64,000 nucleotides of DNA from Paracoccus sp. R12_2 (GCF_017744015.1 NZ_JAGHRA010000013.1:57156-121155); one strand, 5' to 3'; shown: positions 9,112 through 18,254, numbered from the stretch's first letter. Notes: generated by a model not told the origin, from the letters alone. Numbers and translations are program-made.

Positions 9112-10542
9112 ATGCCGAAGGGTCCCGACCTTCACGAGCTTGAGGATTCCCGCTACGGCTGCGCCCCCGGTCCGGCACCGGCGCTGCGCGTGCCGGACCG
9201 TGTATCCATCCGGGGCGTTCAGCCGAATGTCGACCCCACCGATGGCGCGGCCTATGTGACGCGCCAGCCGCCCGAGATCCTGCTGCGCACCACGCCCGAG
9301 TGGCGACGGCAATGCCTGACCGGTGCCGCGCATATTCCATCGGCCTATACCTATCTTGGACAGCTGATGGGCCATGACATGGGCAGCAGCGTCGCGCTGT
9401 CCAGCGTGCCGCATGTCCAGCGCGCCGAGGCGACCGATGCGGTCTCGATCCTGGGGCCAAGGCGCTATAACCTGATCGACAATCCCCTGACGCTGGAAAC
9501 GGTCTACGGGCCGGGACCGATGATGCTGTCGCATCTCTACGACCCCGACACGATGCTGTTCCGCCTGACGCCCGGTGCCAGGCTTGCGCGTGTCTATCGC
9601 GCCAGCCACGATCCGTTATCCAGCAGCGATGACCGCCCGATCCGCGCGCTGTATGACGAACGCAACCGCGACACGCTGATGCTGCACGAACTGGCGGTGG
9701 CGTGGATGCAGTTCCACAATCTTTGCGCCCGGACACTGATGGCGAACGGGGCCAGCCCGTTCATGGCCTATGCCATGGTGCGTGCCCATGTCGTTCGGGT
9801 CTGGCATGGAATCGTCCGTGACGATGTCCTGCCGCGCTTCCTGCATCCCGATATCGCGGCGATCCCGGCAGACGATCTGCCACCCGAATGGCAACTGGAC
9901 GAGACGACCTTGCTGCACGGGTTGTTCCGGGCGTTCCATTCACTGCCGCTGGCGGCCTATGACCTTGGGCGCCACGGGGTTCACAATCTGGCCGATCTGC
10001 TGAAGGCGGGATACGAGATCAGCGAGGCGGAAAGCGATTGGGTGATCGACTGGCCGCTGTTCTTCGGCGAACGGCCGGGTGGGCCCCGCACCGGGTTGTC
10101 GGCCAGCGTTGCCCCGGAACTGCGCGCGCCCGTATCCGCCGCCGCAGTGATCGCGCTGGACAACACCACCGCCATCGATGCGCGCCCGCTGCGCGCGGGC
10201 AACAACAAGATCGAGGCGGCGATCGCGGGACTGCCCGATCCGTGGCCGGCGCGTCTGACGCCGCAGGCGATCGCACAGGATTTCCAGGCCCGGCATCCGG
10301 CCTCGCCGGTGCGCGTAACCTCCGAAATGATCGAATGGGGGCCGCTGTTCCAGGCCGTCATGATCGAGGCGCAGCTTCACGGCCAAAAGGGTGGGTTGGG
10401 GCCGCTTGGCAGCGCGCTGCTGCGCGGTTCGATCGCCGGGTCGATCAACAGGGTGATCCTGGCGCCCGAGCGTGGTGAGGCCAGGGATCTTCCGCGCCCC
10501 GAAACGATGATGAAACTCATAGAACTAGTCAGAAAGGTATGA
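9112..10542 (+). CDS. Animal-type haem peroxidase family protein
   Basis: The 476-aa protein belongs to the peroxidase-cyclooxygenase superfamily. The distal helix pattern YLGQLMGHDM contains the putative distal His88; the Asp that normally precedes this His and esterifies haem in mammalian enzymes is Gly here. The block DERNRDTLMLHELAVAWMQF (183-202) matches the conserved DxRxNE...H/L region, and HGLFRAFHSLPL holds a likely proximal His276. There is no signal peptide, so it is probably cytoplasmic. A very strong ribosome-binding site (AAGGAGGT, seven bases from the ATG) suggests high translation. It is co-transcribed with the YcaO gene and the next gene. Likely chemistry is peroxide-dependent oxidation or halogenation; the substrate is unknown. 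Confidence 0.82.
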   Translation: MPKGPDLHELEDSRYGCAPGPAPALRVPDRVSIRGVQPNVDPTDGAAYVTRQPPEILLRTTPEWRRQCLTGAAHIPSAYTYLGQLMGHDMGSSVALSSVPHVQRAEATDAVSILGPRRYNLIDNPLTLETVYGPGPMMLSHLYDPDTMLFRLTPGARLARVYRASHDPLSSSDDRPIRALYDERNRDTLMLHELAVAWMQFHNLCARTLMANGASPFMAYAMVRAHVVRVWHGIVRDDVLPRFLHPDIAAIPADDLPPEWQLDETTLLHGLFRAFHSLPLAAYDLGRHGVHNLADLLKAGYEISEAESDWVIDWPLFFGERPGGPRTGLSASVAPELRAPVSAAAVIALDNTTAIDARPLRAGNNKIEAAIAGLPDPWPARLTPQAIAQDFQARHPASPVRVTSEMIEWGPLFQAVMIEAQLHGQKGGLGPLGSALLRGSIAGSINRVILAPERGEARDLPRPETMMKLIELVRKV

Positions 10543-10546
10543 TCCC

Positions 10547-11269
10547 ATGAGTGACAGCAAGTATGTGATCGTTGGCTCCGAGGTCGATCAGGCCGAATAT
10601 TTCCTGCACGACGACGGACGCATCGACCGGGACAAAGGCGCCGACGGCCAGCCGCTGAACGTCGAGTTTGTCGGCAAGCTGATGGTCGATCTGTCCCGTC
10701 GCGGTCCCGAGAACGTCTCGGAAGCCGAACTGATGGAGTTGGAAGATCAGTTGAAATATGCGCTGACCGTTCAGGATTTCTCGGTTCGAACCGGCAATGC
10801 ACCGCTGTCCGACAGCGAACGTCAGCAGATCCTTGACCGGACCCGCGTGAAGATCCAGTTTGAGCCGCGCTATCGGCTGGACGGTCATGCCGACCGCAAT
10901 ATCCGCCTGCTGATCGTGCCGTGCGACGAGACGCTGGACGTCGCCGACAAGCTGATCAGGTCGCAGGGGGATTCCAAAGGCTTTCGCCCGCCGCTGTCCT
11001 ACGAGATGGACAAGGCCTTGCTGATGGCCAGCCTGAAATCCGAACTGGTCGAGATCGCGCGCGAGTTCGCGGCCAAGGGGGTGCCGGGATGGACCCAGGA
11101 CATGCAGGCCGCGCTGGAAACCCACATGTCTGACGCGGTCGATGCCCGTTGCACCTTCCGTGACCCGACAGGCGCACCGCTGGATGACGTGAAGAACGAG
11201 ATCATGGGCAGCCCGGTCAGGGCATTCCATCGCTCGGTCGGGATCTATGCCACGAACGCCTGCCGCTAG
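10547..11269 (+). CDS. Unrecognised 240-aa protein, third gene of the YcaO-peroxidase operon
   Basis: I do not recognise this protein. It has no signal peptide or membrane segment, is acidic and appears soluble. It opens with a beta-like stretch (YVIVGSEVDQAEYFL) followed by an Asp-rich turn, HDDGRIDRDKGADG, which resembles but does not complete an EF-hand loop. The middle has alternating beta and helix patterns. It contains three Cys, one in the C-terminal NACR. The start is four bases after the peroxidase stop, so it is surely in the same operon. Its stop overlaps the stop of the convergent regulator in a CTAG. It could be the protein substrate, a recognition partner for the YcaO enzyme or an accessory of the peroxidase; nothing in the sequence decides this. 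Confidence 0.8.
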   Translation: MSDSKYVIVGSEVDQAEYFLHDDGRIDRDKGADGQPLNVEFVGKLMVDLSRRGPENVSEAELMELEDQLKYALTVQDFSVRTGNAPLSDSERQQILDRTRVKIQFEPRYRLDGHADRNIRLLIVPCDETLDVADKLIRSQGDSKGFRPPLSYEMDKALLMASLKSELVEIAREFAAKGVPGWTQDMQAALETHMSDAVDARCTFRDPTGAPLDDVKNEIMGSPVRAFHRSVGIYATNACR

Positions 11270-13185
11270 CGGCGCGTGGTGCAGGCCTCGAAGATCTTCG
11301 TGGTCGTTGCGCAGAGATCCCGATAGGTGTCGTCGTCGCGCAGCGGAAAGCAGTTCACGAACCAGTCCACGATGCTGTCGTTGTCGGCCGCCGTGGCGGC
11401 GTGCCAGCCGTTGCGGACGGTGATCAGGTGCTGATCGAAGAACTTCATGGCCTCGCTCTGCCGGCCCAGTTTCCACAATGCCAGGCTGTGCCATCCATCG
11501 CTGATGGTCGGCATGACTCCTGCTCCCTGTTCGAATTCGGCGACCGAGGTGGCATAGTCCTGCAGCAGATAGTGGACCATCGCGATATAGATTCGATGAA
11601 AGGGTTTCAGGACGGCATCGTGCTGGCGCGCTTCTGCGACCAGCCCGCGGGCCCTATCCGGATTGCCCGAAAATGCGAAACCCAACGCGCAAGACGCAAG
11701 CGTCAGCGGATTGCTGCGATTGAGGTTCAGTGCCTGTTCAAAGTGGAATTCCGCCAGCCCGAATGCGCGCTTGTGGCAATAGCACCAGCCGACCACCCGA
11801 TGTGCGCGGGTATCCAGCGGATCGACGGTCACCGCCATGTTGGCATGATGCAGGGCGCGCGACTTGACCTCTTCGGTCTGTCGCGTGCCGGGCAGCAGGA
11901 TATGCCTGACATTCAGCGCACCGGCCAGTTCCGCGTGCGCGGGACCGAAGTCAGGCGCGGCGCGGGTGATCTCGTCCAGCATTTCCAGGGCCTCGCCCTC
12001 GGTCTCGGGGGACCATGTATCCAGCAGGGTCTGCGCCTTCAGCCAGCGGTCATAGATCGCCAGCCCGGAATCAGACAGTGAACGGTCCGACACCGCAACC
12101 GACAGGGCGCTGGCCAGATTTGCCAGCAGCAGGCGGACCTTGGCTTCCCAGTCGGTTTCGGGACTGTCGATCACCTCGGACCACAGCAACTGGCTTTCCC
12201 TGACCGTCTGGACATCGGCGAAAAGCTGATACCGACCCAGCGCGAAGACTGGCCGCAGCTTGACCATGATGGTCGCGGGTTCGGCGCTGTCGTCGTCCAG
12301 CACGCGCCATTCCCGGAACCGCCCCATCCGCATCCGCAGATCGGCATACAGCACCGTGGCAAAACCGCGCATTTCGTCGGGGATCGGCTGGGGCGACGGC
12401 AGCAGGTTGACCGCGATGCTGACCTCGGGCCGTCGCGACACGGCCCTGACAGGGGCGGGCAGGGGTGTCGGGTTCAGCTTGATCGCGGCCAGCAACTCGA
12501 TCGTCTCGGCCTCGGGTTCCTGATCGAAATCCTCGTCCAGATATCGATAAAGAAGATCATAGCGTTCGATTGCCCGCGTGGCGTGGCCGCTGTGCCAGTC
12601 CAGGTTCATCAGCAGGCGCACCGCGGTTTCGTTGGCGGGTTCCAGTTCGACCGCCAGTTCCGCCGGTTGGCGCAGCGCCGACAACTGCGATGTCTCGGCG
12701 CCGGCCAGCAGTTCATCCAGCGCGGTGCGGATCGTCGCGGAAAGCCCCGAACGGGTGATCGCAAGCCAACTGTCGAACGATCCGCTGATGCCTTCCAGCT
12801 GCGTGGTATAGGCCAGCAATTCGCGGATGCTGCTGGCTGCATCCGCGTCCCAGGCCTGGGCAAGGACGGTCTGCCTGAAATGGTCCTTCAGCGTTACCCG
12901 TCCGGCATGCCGGTCGGACAGGATCAGCGAGACCTGTCCGATTTCGGTTTTCAGCGTCAGCCCGCAATCCGGGGGCATGTCGCGGCGGATCTGCCGCACA
13001 GCCTGACGATAGGATGCGGCCGCGCGGGTCGCCTCGGCGTCCTGCCACAGCAGGTCAACCACCTTCTCGGCCCGGTGCGAGGTGTTGAAGTCGTTGGCCA
13101 GAAAGAAACAAAGCGCCTTCGCCTTGCGAGACCGTATCGCTGACAGGGTCTCTAGCAGTGCTGGGAATGGCGAAACATCAGTCAT
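11266..13185 (-). CDS. SARP/BTAD-type transcriptional regulator with TPR region
   Basis: The 639-aa product has a divergent OmpR/SARP-like winged helix at about 20-90 (RKAKALCFFLAND, then VDLLW and YRQAVRQIRR), a helical BTAD domain at about 95-245, a CadC/cyclase-associated-like alpha/beta segment at about 270-380, and TPR-like helical repeats from about 395 to 620. SARP proteins activate secondary-metabolism clusters in actinomycetes; related BTAD-TPR proteins occur singly in Rhodobacteraceae. It faces the YcaO-peroxidase operon tail to tail, the stops of the two converging in CTAG. That makes it the obvious candidate regulator of the operon, but this is inference from position. Confidence 0.8.
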   Translation of the reverse strand: MTDVSPFPALLETLSAIRSRKAKALCFFLANDFNTSHRAEKVVDLLWQDAEATRAAASYRQAVRQIRRDMPPDCGLTLKTEIGQVSLILSDRHAGRVTLKDHFRQTVLAQAWDADAASSIRELLAYTTQLEGISGSFDSWLAITRSGLSATIRTALDELLAGAETSQLSALRQPAELAVELEPANETAVRLLMNLDWHSGHATRAIERYDLLYRYLDEDFDQEPEAETIELLAAIKLNPTPLPAPVRAVSRRPEVSIAVNLLPSPQPIPDEMRGFATVLYADLRMRMGRFREWRVLDDDSAEPATIMVKLRPVFALGRYQLFADVQTVRESQLLWSEVIDSPETDWEAKVRLLLANLASALSVAVSDRSLSDSGLAIYDRWLKAQTLLDTWSPETEGEALEMLDEITRAAPDFGPAHAELAGALNVRHILLPGTRQTEEVKSRALHHANMAVTVDPLDTRAHRVVGWCYCHKRAFGLAEFHFEQALNLNRSNPLTLASCALGFAFSGNPDRARGLVAEARQHDAVLKPFHRIYIAMVHYLLQDYATSVAEFEQGAGVMPTISDGWHSLALWKLGRQSEAMKFFDQHLITVRNGWHAATAADNDSIVDWFVNCFPLRDDDTYRDLCATTTKIFEACTTRR

Positions 13186-13252
13186 GGTACGGGCATTCGG
13201 TTCCGGCTTGGGACGGGCCGACGCTGAAGTGGTCAGGCGTCCTTGTCCAGAC

Positions 13253-13258
13253 AGTATA
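13253..13258 (-). promoter_or_regulatory. Possible -10 box for the SARP regulator
   Basis: TATACT reads on the minus strand about 70 bases upstream of the regulator ATG, in the 126-base gap before sitD. It is a near-perfect -10 hexamer in otherwise GC-rich DNA. No convincing -35 lies 16-18 bases upstream, so an activator-dependent promoter is possible. Confidence 0.35.
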
Positions 13259-13311
13259 AACCCATTCGCCGAATCCGCCGCGCTTCTGTTACCCGGAAAC
13301 GCGACTTCGGA

Positions 13312-14154
13312 TCAGTCCGGCGCGGCGGCGGAGACCCGGCGCTGACGGTTCAGCGTGCGGATGAAGGCCATCAGGAAGATCGCCGTCAGGATCAGCACCA
13401 CCGTTGGCGCAGGCGCGCTGTCGATGTAGAAGCTTGCATAGACCCCGGCCAGCATCGCGCCCATGCAGACAATGACCGACACCGCTAGCATCCGACCAAA
13501 GCTGCGGGTCAGCAGGAAGGCGATGGCACCCGGCGCGATCAGCAGTCCGACAGCAAGGATAAGCCCCGTTGCCGACATCGTCGCCACGATCGTCAGCGAC
13601 AGGATGGTCAGCAGCCCGTAATGCAGAAGATTGACGGGCAGGCCCGAAGCGCGCGCCTGTGCCGGGTCGAAGGCGTGCAGCATCAGATCCCTCCATTTCA
13701 GCAGCAACGCGACCGATACGGGAACCGCGATCAGCAACGAGGTCCAGATGTCGCCGGCGCCGACGCCCAGCATGTTTCCGAAAAGGATGTGGTCAAGATG
13801 CACGTCGGACGAGATCGACGTATAGATCACGATGCCCAGCCCGAACATGCCCGAGAAGACCACCCCCATCACCGTATCCTGCTTGACCCGGCTGTTTTCG
13901 GCCAGATAACCGGTCGCCAGCGCCGTGACCATTCCGGCCGCAAAGGCGCCAAGGATCAGCGGAAATCCCAGGATATAGGCCAGAACGATACCCGGCAGCA
14001 CGGCATGGCTGACCGCGTCGCCCATCAGCGCCCAACCCTTCAGTACCAGAAAGCAAGAGAGCAGCGCGGTCGGTACGGACACGATCACGGCAATCAGGAA
14101 TGCCTTCTGCATGAAGGCGAACTGGAACGGCAGCAGGATCTGCTCGAACATCAT
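13312..14154 (-). CDS. sitD: Manganese/iron ABC transporter permease SitD
   Basis: Integral membrane permease of the ABC-3 (ZnuB/SitD/MntB) family, 280 aa, with about eight hydrophobic segments, the family pattern GDAVSHAVLPG near residue 47 and a cytoplasmic-loop segment. It forms the channel with SitC for Mn(II)/Fe(II) import. The start is the ATG at 14154 (a second ATG follows at 14151), overlapping the end of sitC. The frame stays open far upstream, but that extension runs out of frame through sitC and is not coding. Last gene of sitABCD. Confidence 0.93.
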   Translation of the reverse strand: MMFEQILLPFQFAFMQKAFLIAVIVSVPTALLSCFLVLKGWALMGDAVSHAVLPGIVLAYILGFPLILGAFAAGMVTALATGYLAENSRVKQDTVMGVVFSGMFGLGIVIYTSISSDVHLDHILFGNMLGVGAGDIWTSLLIAVPVSVALLLKWRDLMLHAFDPAQARASGLPVNLLHYGLLTILSLTIVATMSATGLILAVGLLIAPGAIAFLLTRSFGRMLAVSVIVCMGAMLAGVYASFYIDSAPAPTVVLILTAIFLMAFIRTLNRQRRVSAAAPD

Positions 14155-15014
14155 GCCGTTCCTTCCGAGGCGATGGCGGCCCGCGCCTTGGCCCGTGCCG
14201 CCAGCAGGCCGTGCTTCGGCGCCCAGATGAAGGTTGCAAGAAAGATCAGCGTTTGCAGGACCACGATTATCCCGCCGGTCGCCCCGTCCAGAAAATAGGA
14301 CAGATAGGCGCCGAGGAAACTTGTGATCGTGCCGATCGCGACGGACAGGGCGATCAGCCGGGGAAAGCGGTCGCACAGCAGATAGGCCGTCGCGCCCGGC
14401 GTGACGACCATGGCGATCACCAGGAACGCGCCCACCGTCTGCATCGCGGCCACGACGCTGGCGGACAGAAGGACGAAGAACACAGCCTTCAGCAGCCGAG
14501 GCCGCAGTCCGATCGACCGTGCGTGGCTTTCGTCGAAGAAGACGACCATAAGATCCTTCCACTTGGCCAGCAGCACCGCCAGCGACAGGAAGCCGATAAG
14601 GGCAAGTTGCAGCGTGTCCTCGGGCGTGATGGCAAGAATGTTGCCCATGGTGATCGTCTGGACGGATACCGACATCGGATTGACCGAGACCATGAACAGA
14701 CCCAGGCCGAAGAACGAGGTGAAGATCAGGCCGATCACCACATCGACCTTCAGCCCGGACCGGTCGGACATGAACAGCATCGCCGCCGCCGCAAGCCCGC
14801 CGGACAGGAAGGCGCCGACCGCGAAGGGCAGGCCAAGCATATAGGCGCCGGCGACGCCTGGCACCACCGAATGGGAAAGGGCGTCGCCGATCAGCGACCA
14901 GCCTTTCAACATCAGATAGCTGGACAGGAACGCGCAGACCCCGCCGACAAGCGCCGATACCCACATCGCGTTCGTCATGTAGCCGTAGGAAAAGGGTTCC
15001 AGCAGCACGGTCAT
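14151..15014 (-). CDS. sitC: Manganese/iron ABC transporter permease SitC
   Basis: ABC-3 family permease of 287 aa with multiple membrane helices and the motif [16 protein letters not shown] near residue 42, the counterpart of the same block in sitD. It pairs with SitD in the inner membrane. The gene overlaps both sitB upstream (four bases) and sitD downstream, showing tight translational coupling. The two permeases are clear paralogues. Confidence 0.93.
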   Translation of the reverse strand: MTVLLEPFSYGYMTNAMWVSALVGGVCAFLSSYLMLKGWSLIGDALSHSVVPGVAGAYMLGLPFAVGAFLSGGLAAAAMLFMSDRSGLKVDVVIGLIFTSFFGLGLFMVSVNPMSVSVQTITMGNILAITPEDTLQLALIGFLSLAVLLAKWKDLMVVFFDESHARSIGLRPRLLKAVFFVLLSASVVAAMQTVGAFLVIAMVVTPGATAYLLCDRFPRLIALSVAIGTITSFLGAYLSYFLDGATGGIIVVLQTLIFLATFIWAPKHGLLAARAKARAAIASEGTA

Positions 15015-15910
15015 TCGGGCGCTCCGCGGGTCTGTGTCTGGTCTCCGTAATGAACAAGCGGGCGTTCGTCGTCGCTGAAGATGGTCACGTTGCGGGTGTC
15101 CTGATCTTCGTGCAGCGCGTCGCCGCCAAGTGTGAAATGGCGCAGCACACCGCCGAACGCGGACTCGAGATTGGCGCGCGTGAAGGTGGTCTGGGTCGGG
15201 CCGTAGCTCAGCACCGTGCCCTTGACCAGCACGACCCGGTCGCAGAATTCGGGGACCGACCCAAGATTATGGGTCGAGACCAGCATCACCCGCCCCTCGG
15301 CCCGTAATTCGCGCAGCAAGGCGATGATCTGGTCCTCGGTCTTGACGTCGACGCCGGTGAACGGCTCGTCCAGCAGGATCACCTGCCCATCCTGTGCAAG
15401 CGCACGGGCAAGGAAGACGCGCTTTTTCTGCCCGCCTGACAATTCGCCGATCTGGCGATGGCGGAATTCCTGCATGTTGACCCGCCGCAGGGCGGTGTCC
15501 ACCGCCATGTGGTCGGCCCGCGAGGGACGGCGCAGAAAGCCCATATGGCCATAACGCCCCATCATCACCACATCCTCGACCAGAACCGGGAAGGACCAGT
15601 CCACCTCCTCGGCCTGCGGGACATAGGCGACAAGGTTGCGCTTCAGCGCATCCTTGATCGTCATGCCCAGCACGCGGATATCGCCCTTGGCCACCGTGAC
15701 AAAGCCCATCAGCGCCTTGAACAGCGTGGATTTGCCGGCGCCGTTGACGCCGACCAGCGCGGTGATCGTGCCTTTCGGAATGCCGAAGCTGGCGCTGCGC
15801 AGGGCGGTATGTCCGTTGCGATATGTTACGGTGACGTCACGCGCGCTGATCCCGCCACCGGGATCGGCCTGCGGCTGGTCCGCCGTGGGGGTGCTGCCTT
15901 CCTTGTGCAT
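15011..15910 (-). CDS. sitB: Manganese/iron ABC transporter ATP-binding protein SitB
   Basis: ATPase of the SitABCD importer, 299 aa. Walker A is GVNGAGKST, the signature is [15 protein letters not shown] and Walker B is [12 protein letters not shown]. The ATG at 15910 is preferred to the longer GTG-type frame from 15970 because the ABC domain then starts about 25 residues in, as in relatives, and the extension has no family character. The C-terminal 60 residues beyond the ABC core carry an acidic tail, common in this family. Confidence 0.93.
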   Translation of the reverse strand: MHKEGSTPTADQPQADPGGGISARDVTVTYRNGHTALRSASFGIPKGTITALVGVNGAGKSTLFKALMGFVTVAKGDIRVLGMTIKDALKRNLVAYVPQAEEVDWSFPVLVEDVVMMGRYGHMGFLRRPSRADHMAVDTALRRVNMQEFRHRQIGELSGGQKKRVFLARALAQDGQVILLDEPFTGVDVKTEDQIIALLRELRAEGRVMLVSTHNLGSVPEFCDRVVLVKGTVLSYGPTQTTFTRANLESAFGGVLRHFTLGGDALHEDQDTRNVTIFSDDERPLVHYGDQTQTRGAPE

Positions 15911-15998
15911 TTCTGCTCGCTTTCTGACGGATGGCGTGCTGGCCCGCGCTGCCTCGCCGCCCTGACGCATATCGGTCGGGGCAGGCGGTGCTGCGGGG

Positions 15999-16901
15999 TC
16001 AATCCGCTGTGTCGGTCAATCCCTTGGCAACGGTATCCGTCGTCACACGCAACAGATCAAGATACGAGGGCACCGGGCCATCCGGCTGGGACAGGCTGTC
16101 CACGTAGAGTTCGCCACCGTAGCGCGCTCCGGTTTCCCGCGCGATCTGCTGTGCCGGGGCGGTGTTGACGGTGCTTTCGCAGAACACGGCGGGAATCTCG
16201 TGTTCGCGAACGCCGTCGATCACATCGCGCACCTGCCGGGGCGTGCCCATCTGGTCCGAGTTCATCGGCCACAGATACAGCTCCTGCAGTCCCAGATCGC
16301 GCGCCAGATAGCTGAAGGCCCCTTCGCAGGTCACCAACCAGCGCTGAGCCTCGGGGATCTTGGCGATTTCGGCCTTTAGCGGTTCCAGCGTGCTGCGCAG
16401 CTGTTCCTTGTAGGCCTGCGCGTTGGTTCTGTAGGTGTCGGCGTTGTCGGGATCCTGACCGGCAAAGGCGGTGGCAATGTTGTCGATATAGATCATCGCG
16501 TTCTCAAGACCCATCCAGGCGTGAGGGTTCGGCTTTCCCTCATAGGTGCCGGCCGCGATCGGGATGGGGTCGATGCCGTCGCTCAGTGTTGCCGAGGGCA
16601 CGTCCCCCAGATTCGCAATGAACTGTTCGAACCACAGTTCAAGGTTCATGCCGTTCCACAGGATCAGGTCCGCGCCCTGTGCGCGGACGATGTCCTGCGG
16701 GGTGGGTTCATAGCCGTGAATCTCGGCGCCGGGCTTGGTGATCGACACGACGTCGGCGGCATCGCCTGCAACCTGGCTGGCCATGTCCGCCAGAACAGTG
16801 AACGTGGTCACCACCTTCATCCTGTCTTCGGCAAGTGCCGGTCCGGCGACCAGCACCGTCGCGGCCACCGTTGCAAGCAGGCGTGAGAACGTGTCTGGCA
16901 T
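15999..16901 (-). CDS. sitA: Manganese/iron ABC transporter periplasmic binding protein SitA
   Basis: Cluster A-I metal-binding lipoprotein-like receptor (300 aa) with a cleavable signal peptide (residues 1-24, ending ALA). Metal ligands of the family are all present: His62 in EIHGYEPTP, His127 in NPHAWMG, Glu193 in CEGAFSY and Asp268 in YVDSLS. The His-His-Glu-Asp set and the [11 protein letters not shown] block fit Mn/Fe SitA/YfeA rather than the His-rich zinc receptors. First gene of the operon; the upstream region carries two Mur-type palindromes. Confidence 0.95.
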   Translation of the reverse strand: MPDTFSRLLATVAATVLVAGPALAEDRMKVVTTFTVLADMASQVAGDAADVVSITKPGAEIHGYEPTPQDIVRAQGADLILWNGMNLELWFEQFIANLGDVPSATLSDGIDPIPIAAGTYEGKPNPHAWMGLENAMIYIDNIATAFAGQDPDNADTYRTNAQAYKEQLRSTLEPLKAEIAKIPEAQRWLVTCEGAFSYLARDLGLQELYLWPMNSDQMGTPRQVRDVIDGVREHEIPAVFCESTVNTAPAQQIARETGARYGGELYVDSLSQPDGPVPSYLDLLRVTTDTVAKGLTDTAD

Positions 16902-16967
16902 ATGCGCTTTCCTTTGCTGATCGCGTCGCGGATGGCCCGTGTCCGGACCTCGCAGACCAAGCTTAGT

Positions 16968-16982
16968 TGCAAGTCATTTGCA
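16968..16982. promoter_or_regulatory. Mur-type operator 1 (TGCAA-N5-TTGCA)
   Basis: Perfect inverted repeat TGCAAGTCATTTGCA, 66 bases upstream of the sitA ATG, around the expected transcription start of sitA. Alphaproteobacterial Mur binds AT-rich palindromes with TGCAA/TTGCA arms upstream of sit and mntH genes. Confidence 0.75.
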
Positions 16983-16987
16983 GATGG

Positions 16988-17014
16988 ACATAACATGCCT
17001 TCGCCGCAGTTCAA
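16988..17014 (-). promoter_or_regulatory. Candidate sitA promoter
   Basis: On the minus strand TTGAAC (17009-17014) and TATGTC or TTATGT (near 16988) are spaced 15-16 bases. The pair sits exactly between the two Mur palindromes, so bound Mur would cover both its -35 side and the start site. Confidence 0.4.
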
Positions 17015-17015
17015 G

Positions 17016-17030
17016 TGCAATCTGTTTGCA
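17016..17030. promoter_or_regulatory. Mur-type operator 2 (TGCAA-N5-TTGCA)
   Basis: Second perfect inverted repeat, TGCAATCTGTTTGCA, centred 48 bases from the first and 110 bases before the mur ATG. Placed to control sitA and possibly mur itself. Confidence 0.75.
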
Positions 17031-17140
17031 TCTGGCGCGGGGCGCGCCGCGTGACGACCCATGTCAGTCATGCTAGACAGGCGCTTCGCCGTCCCAACAA
17101 CGCGCCTTGAGCGGAGCGGAAGCCGACAGGGGTTCAGACC

Positions 17141-17560
17141 ATGACCAGAAGCGAAAGCCGCAATCTGATGCAGCGATGCCGCGAGGCAGGCTTGCGGCTG
17201 ACCGGCCCACGACAGGCAATCCTGAAAGTGCTGGCTGAATCGGACGATCATCCGGATGTCGAGGAGCTGCACCGGCGCGTGGTCGAGATCGAACCCGGCA
17301 TCAATCTTGCGACGGTCTATCGGACGGTGAACACGCTGGCGGAACATCGGTTGGTCGAAAAGCACAGCTTTGCCGATGGCAGGGCACGATACGAGGCGGC
17401 ACCACCGACCCATCACGATCACTTCATCAATGTCGAGACCGGCGAGGTGGTCGAGTTCCGGTCCGATGAGATCGAACGTCTGCAGCAGAAGATCGCGCAG
17501 GAATTCGGTTTCCAGATCGTCAGCCACCGGCTGGACATCTATGTGAAACCGCAGGACTGA
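17141..17560 (+). CDS. mur: Fur-family manganese uptake regulator (Mur)
   Basis: The 139-aa metalloregulator has an N-terminal winged helix (RLTGPRQAIL at 19-28, ATVYRTVN in the recognition region) and a dimerisation domain with the HHDHF metal site (91-95). The CxxC zinc motifs of classical Fur are absent and the segment reads HHDHFINVETGEVVEF, as in alphaproteobacterial Mur/Fur. It is divergent from sitABCD with two palindromes between, which supports manganese-responsive repression of uptake. It could be named fur by automatic pipelines; context favours Mur. Confidence 0.88.
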   Translation: MTRSESRNLMQRCREAGLRLTGPRQAILKVLAESDDHPDVEELHRRVVEIEPGINLATVYRTVNTLAEHRLVEKHSFADGRARYEAAPPTHHDHFINVETGEVVEFRSDEIERLQQKIAQEFGFQIVSHRLDIYVKPQD

Positions 17561-17576
17561 CGGTGTGCGGGCCCGA

Positions 17577-18215
17577 TCAGCCCGGCATCCGACCTCTGTC
17601 CCGAACCCTTGCGTTGAAGCGGGCGATCTCGCGCGGTTCGGCAGGGCGGCCGGTAAAGATCTGAACATAGATCGGAATGCGTGCAAGGCGCGTGGGCAGA
17701 TCCTCGCGCGCCTGCATCGAGATATATCCGATCTGGGTCAGATATATCGTCCGGGCGCGGATATCGGCGTCATCGTCCGCGTGACCCCATCGCGTTAGCA
17801 TGTCGCGCAACGCCGCCAGCCGCGCCCCGTCGGCAGCCTCGGTGCGTTTCGCGACCGCAGGATCCTGCAGGGCCCAACTGCGGACCGCAAACTCCAGCCT
17901 TGCGTCGAAATCGCCAGCCAGGAAACAGGCCAGCACGTTCAGCATCGCCTCGGTCGGGGTTTCGGCATAGTCTGATGTGGCCTTGACCAGCGGGGCGGTC
18001 GTCCTGTCTTCCCAGCCGTCGATCAGCGCGGCCAGAAGTGCCTCGCGATCCTGAAAGAACCAGTAGAAGCTTGTTCGCGACAGGCCAAGCTGCTTGGCCA
18101 GAGGCTGGATCTTCACGGCGTCGATGCCGCCTTCCAGCAATGCCTGATACCCGGCCTCCAGCCAGCCTTGGCGCGATCCGCGCCATCCCGTGTCCGCATC
18201 CACCCGGTTCTTCAT
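17577..18215 (-). CDS. TetR-family transcriptional regulator
   Basis: The 212-aa product has an N-terminal TetR helix-turn-helix (LLEGGIDAVKIQPLAKQLGL then SRTSFYWFFQDREAL) and a helical ligand domain. The ATG at 18215 is preferred to upstream starts because it has AGGA eight bases before and places the helix-turn-helix near residue 30, the family norm. It is divergent from the flavin oxidoreductase gene, with AATGTTC half-sites in between, so it most likely controls that gene. It is convergent with mur. Confidence 0.88.
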   Translation of the reverse strand: MKNRVDADTGWRGSRQGWLEAGYQALLEGGIDAVKIQPLAKQLGLSRTSFYWFFQDREALLAALIDGWEDRTTAPLVKATSDYAETPTEAMLNVLACFLAGDFDARLEFAVRSWALQDPAVAKRTEAADGARLAALRDMLTRWGHADDDADIRARTIYLTQIGYISMQAREDLPTRLARIPIYVQIFTGRPAEPREIARFNARVRDRGRMPG

Positions 18216-18254
18216 CCCGATCCTGTAGCGGGCGACCGGGCCTCTGGCAACTGG

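Noticed and set aside
10577..10660. EF-hand calcium site in the 240-aa protein (HDDGRIDRDKGADG)
   Set aside because: The spacing of acidic residues does not complete the 12-residue loop and the terminal Glu is missing.
13312..15057. Single 581-codon permease fusion covering sitC and sitD
   Set aside because: Only the C-terminal half is in the sitD frame; the N-terminal half is sitC read out of frame. Two overlapping genes explain it better.
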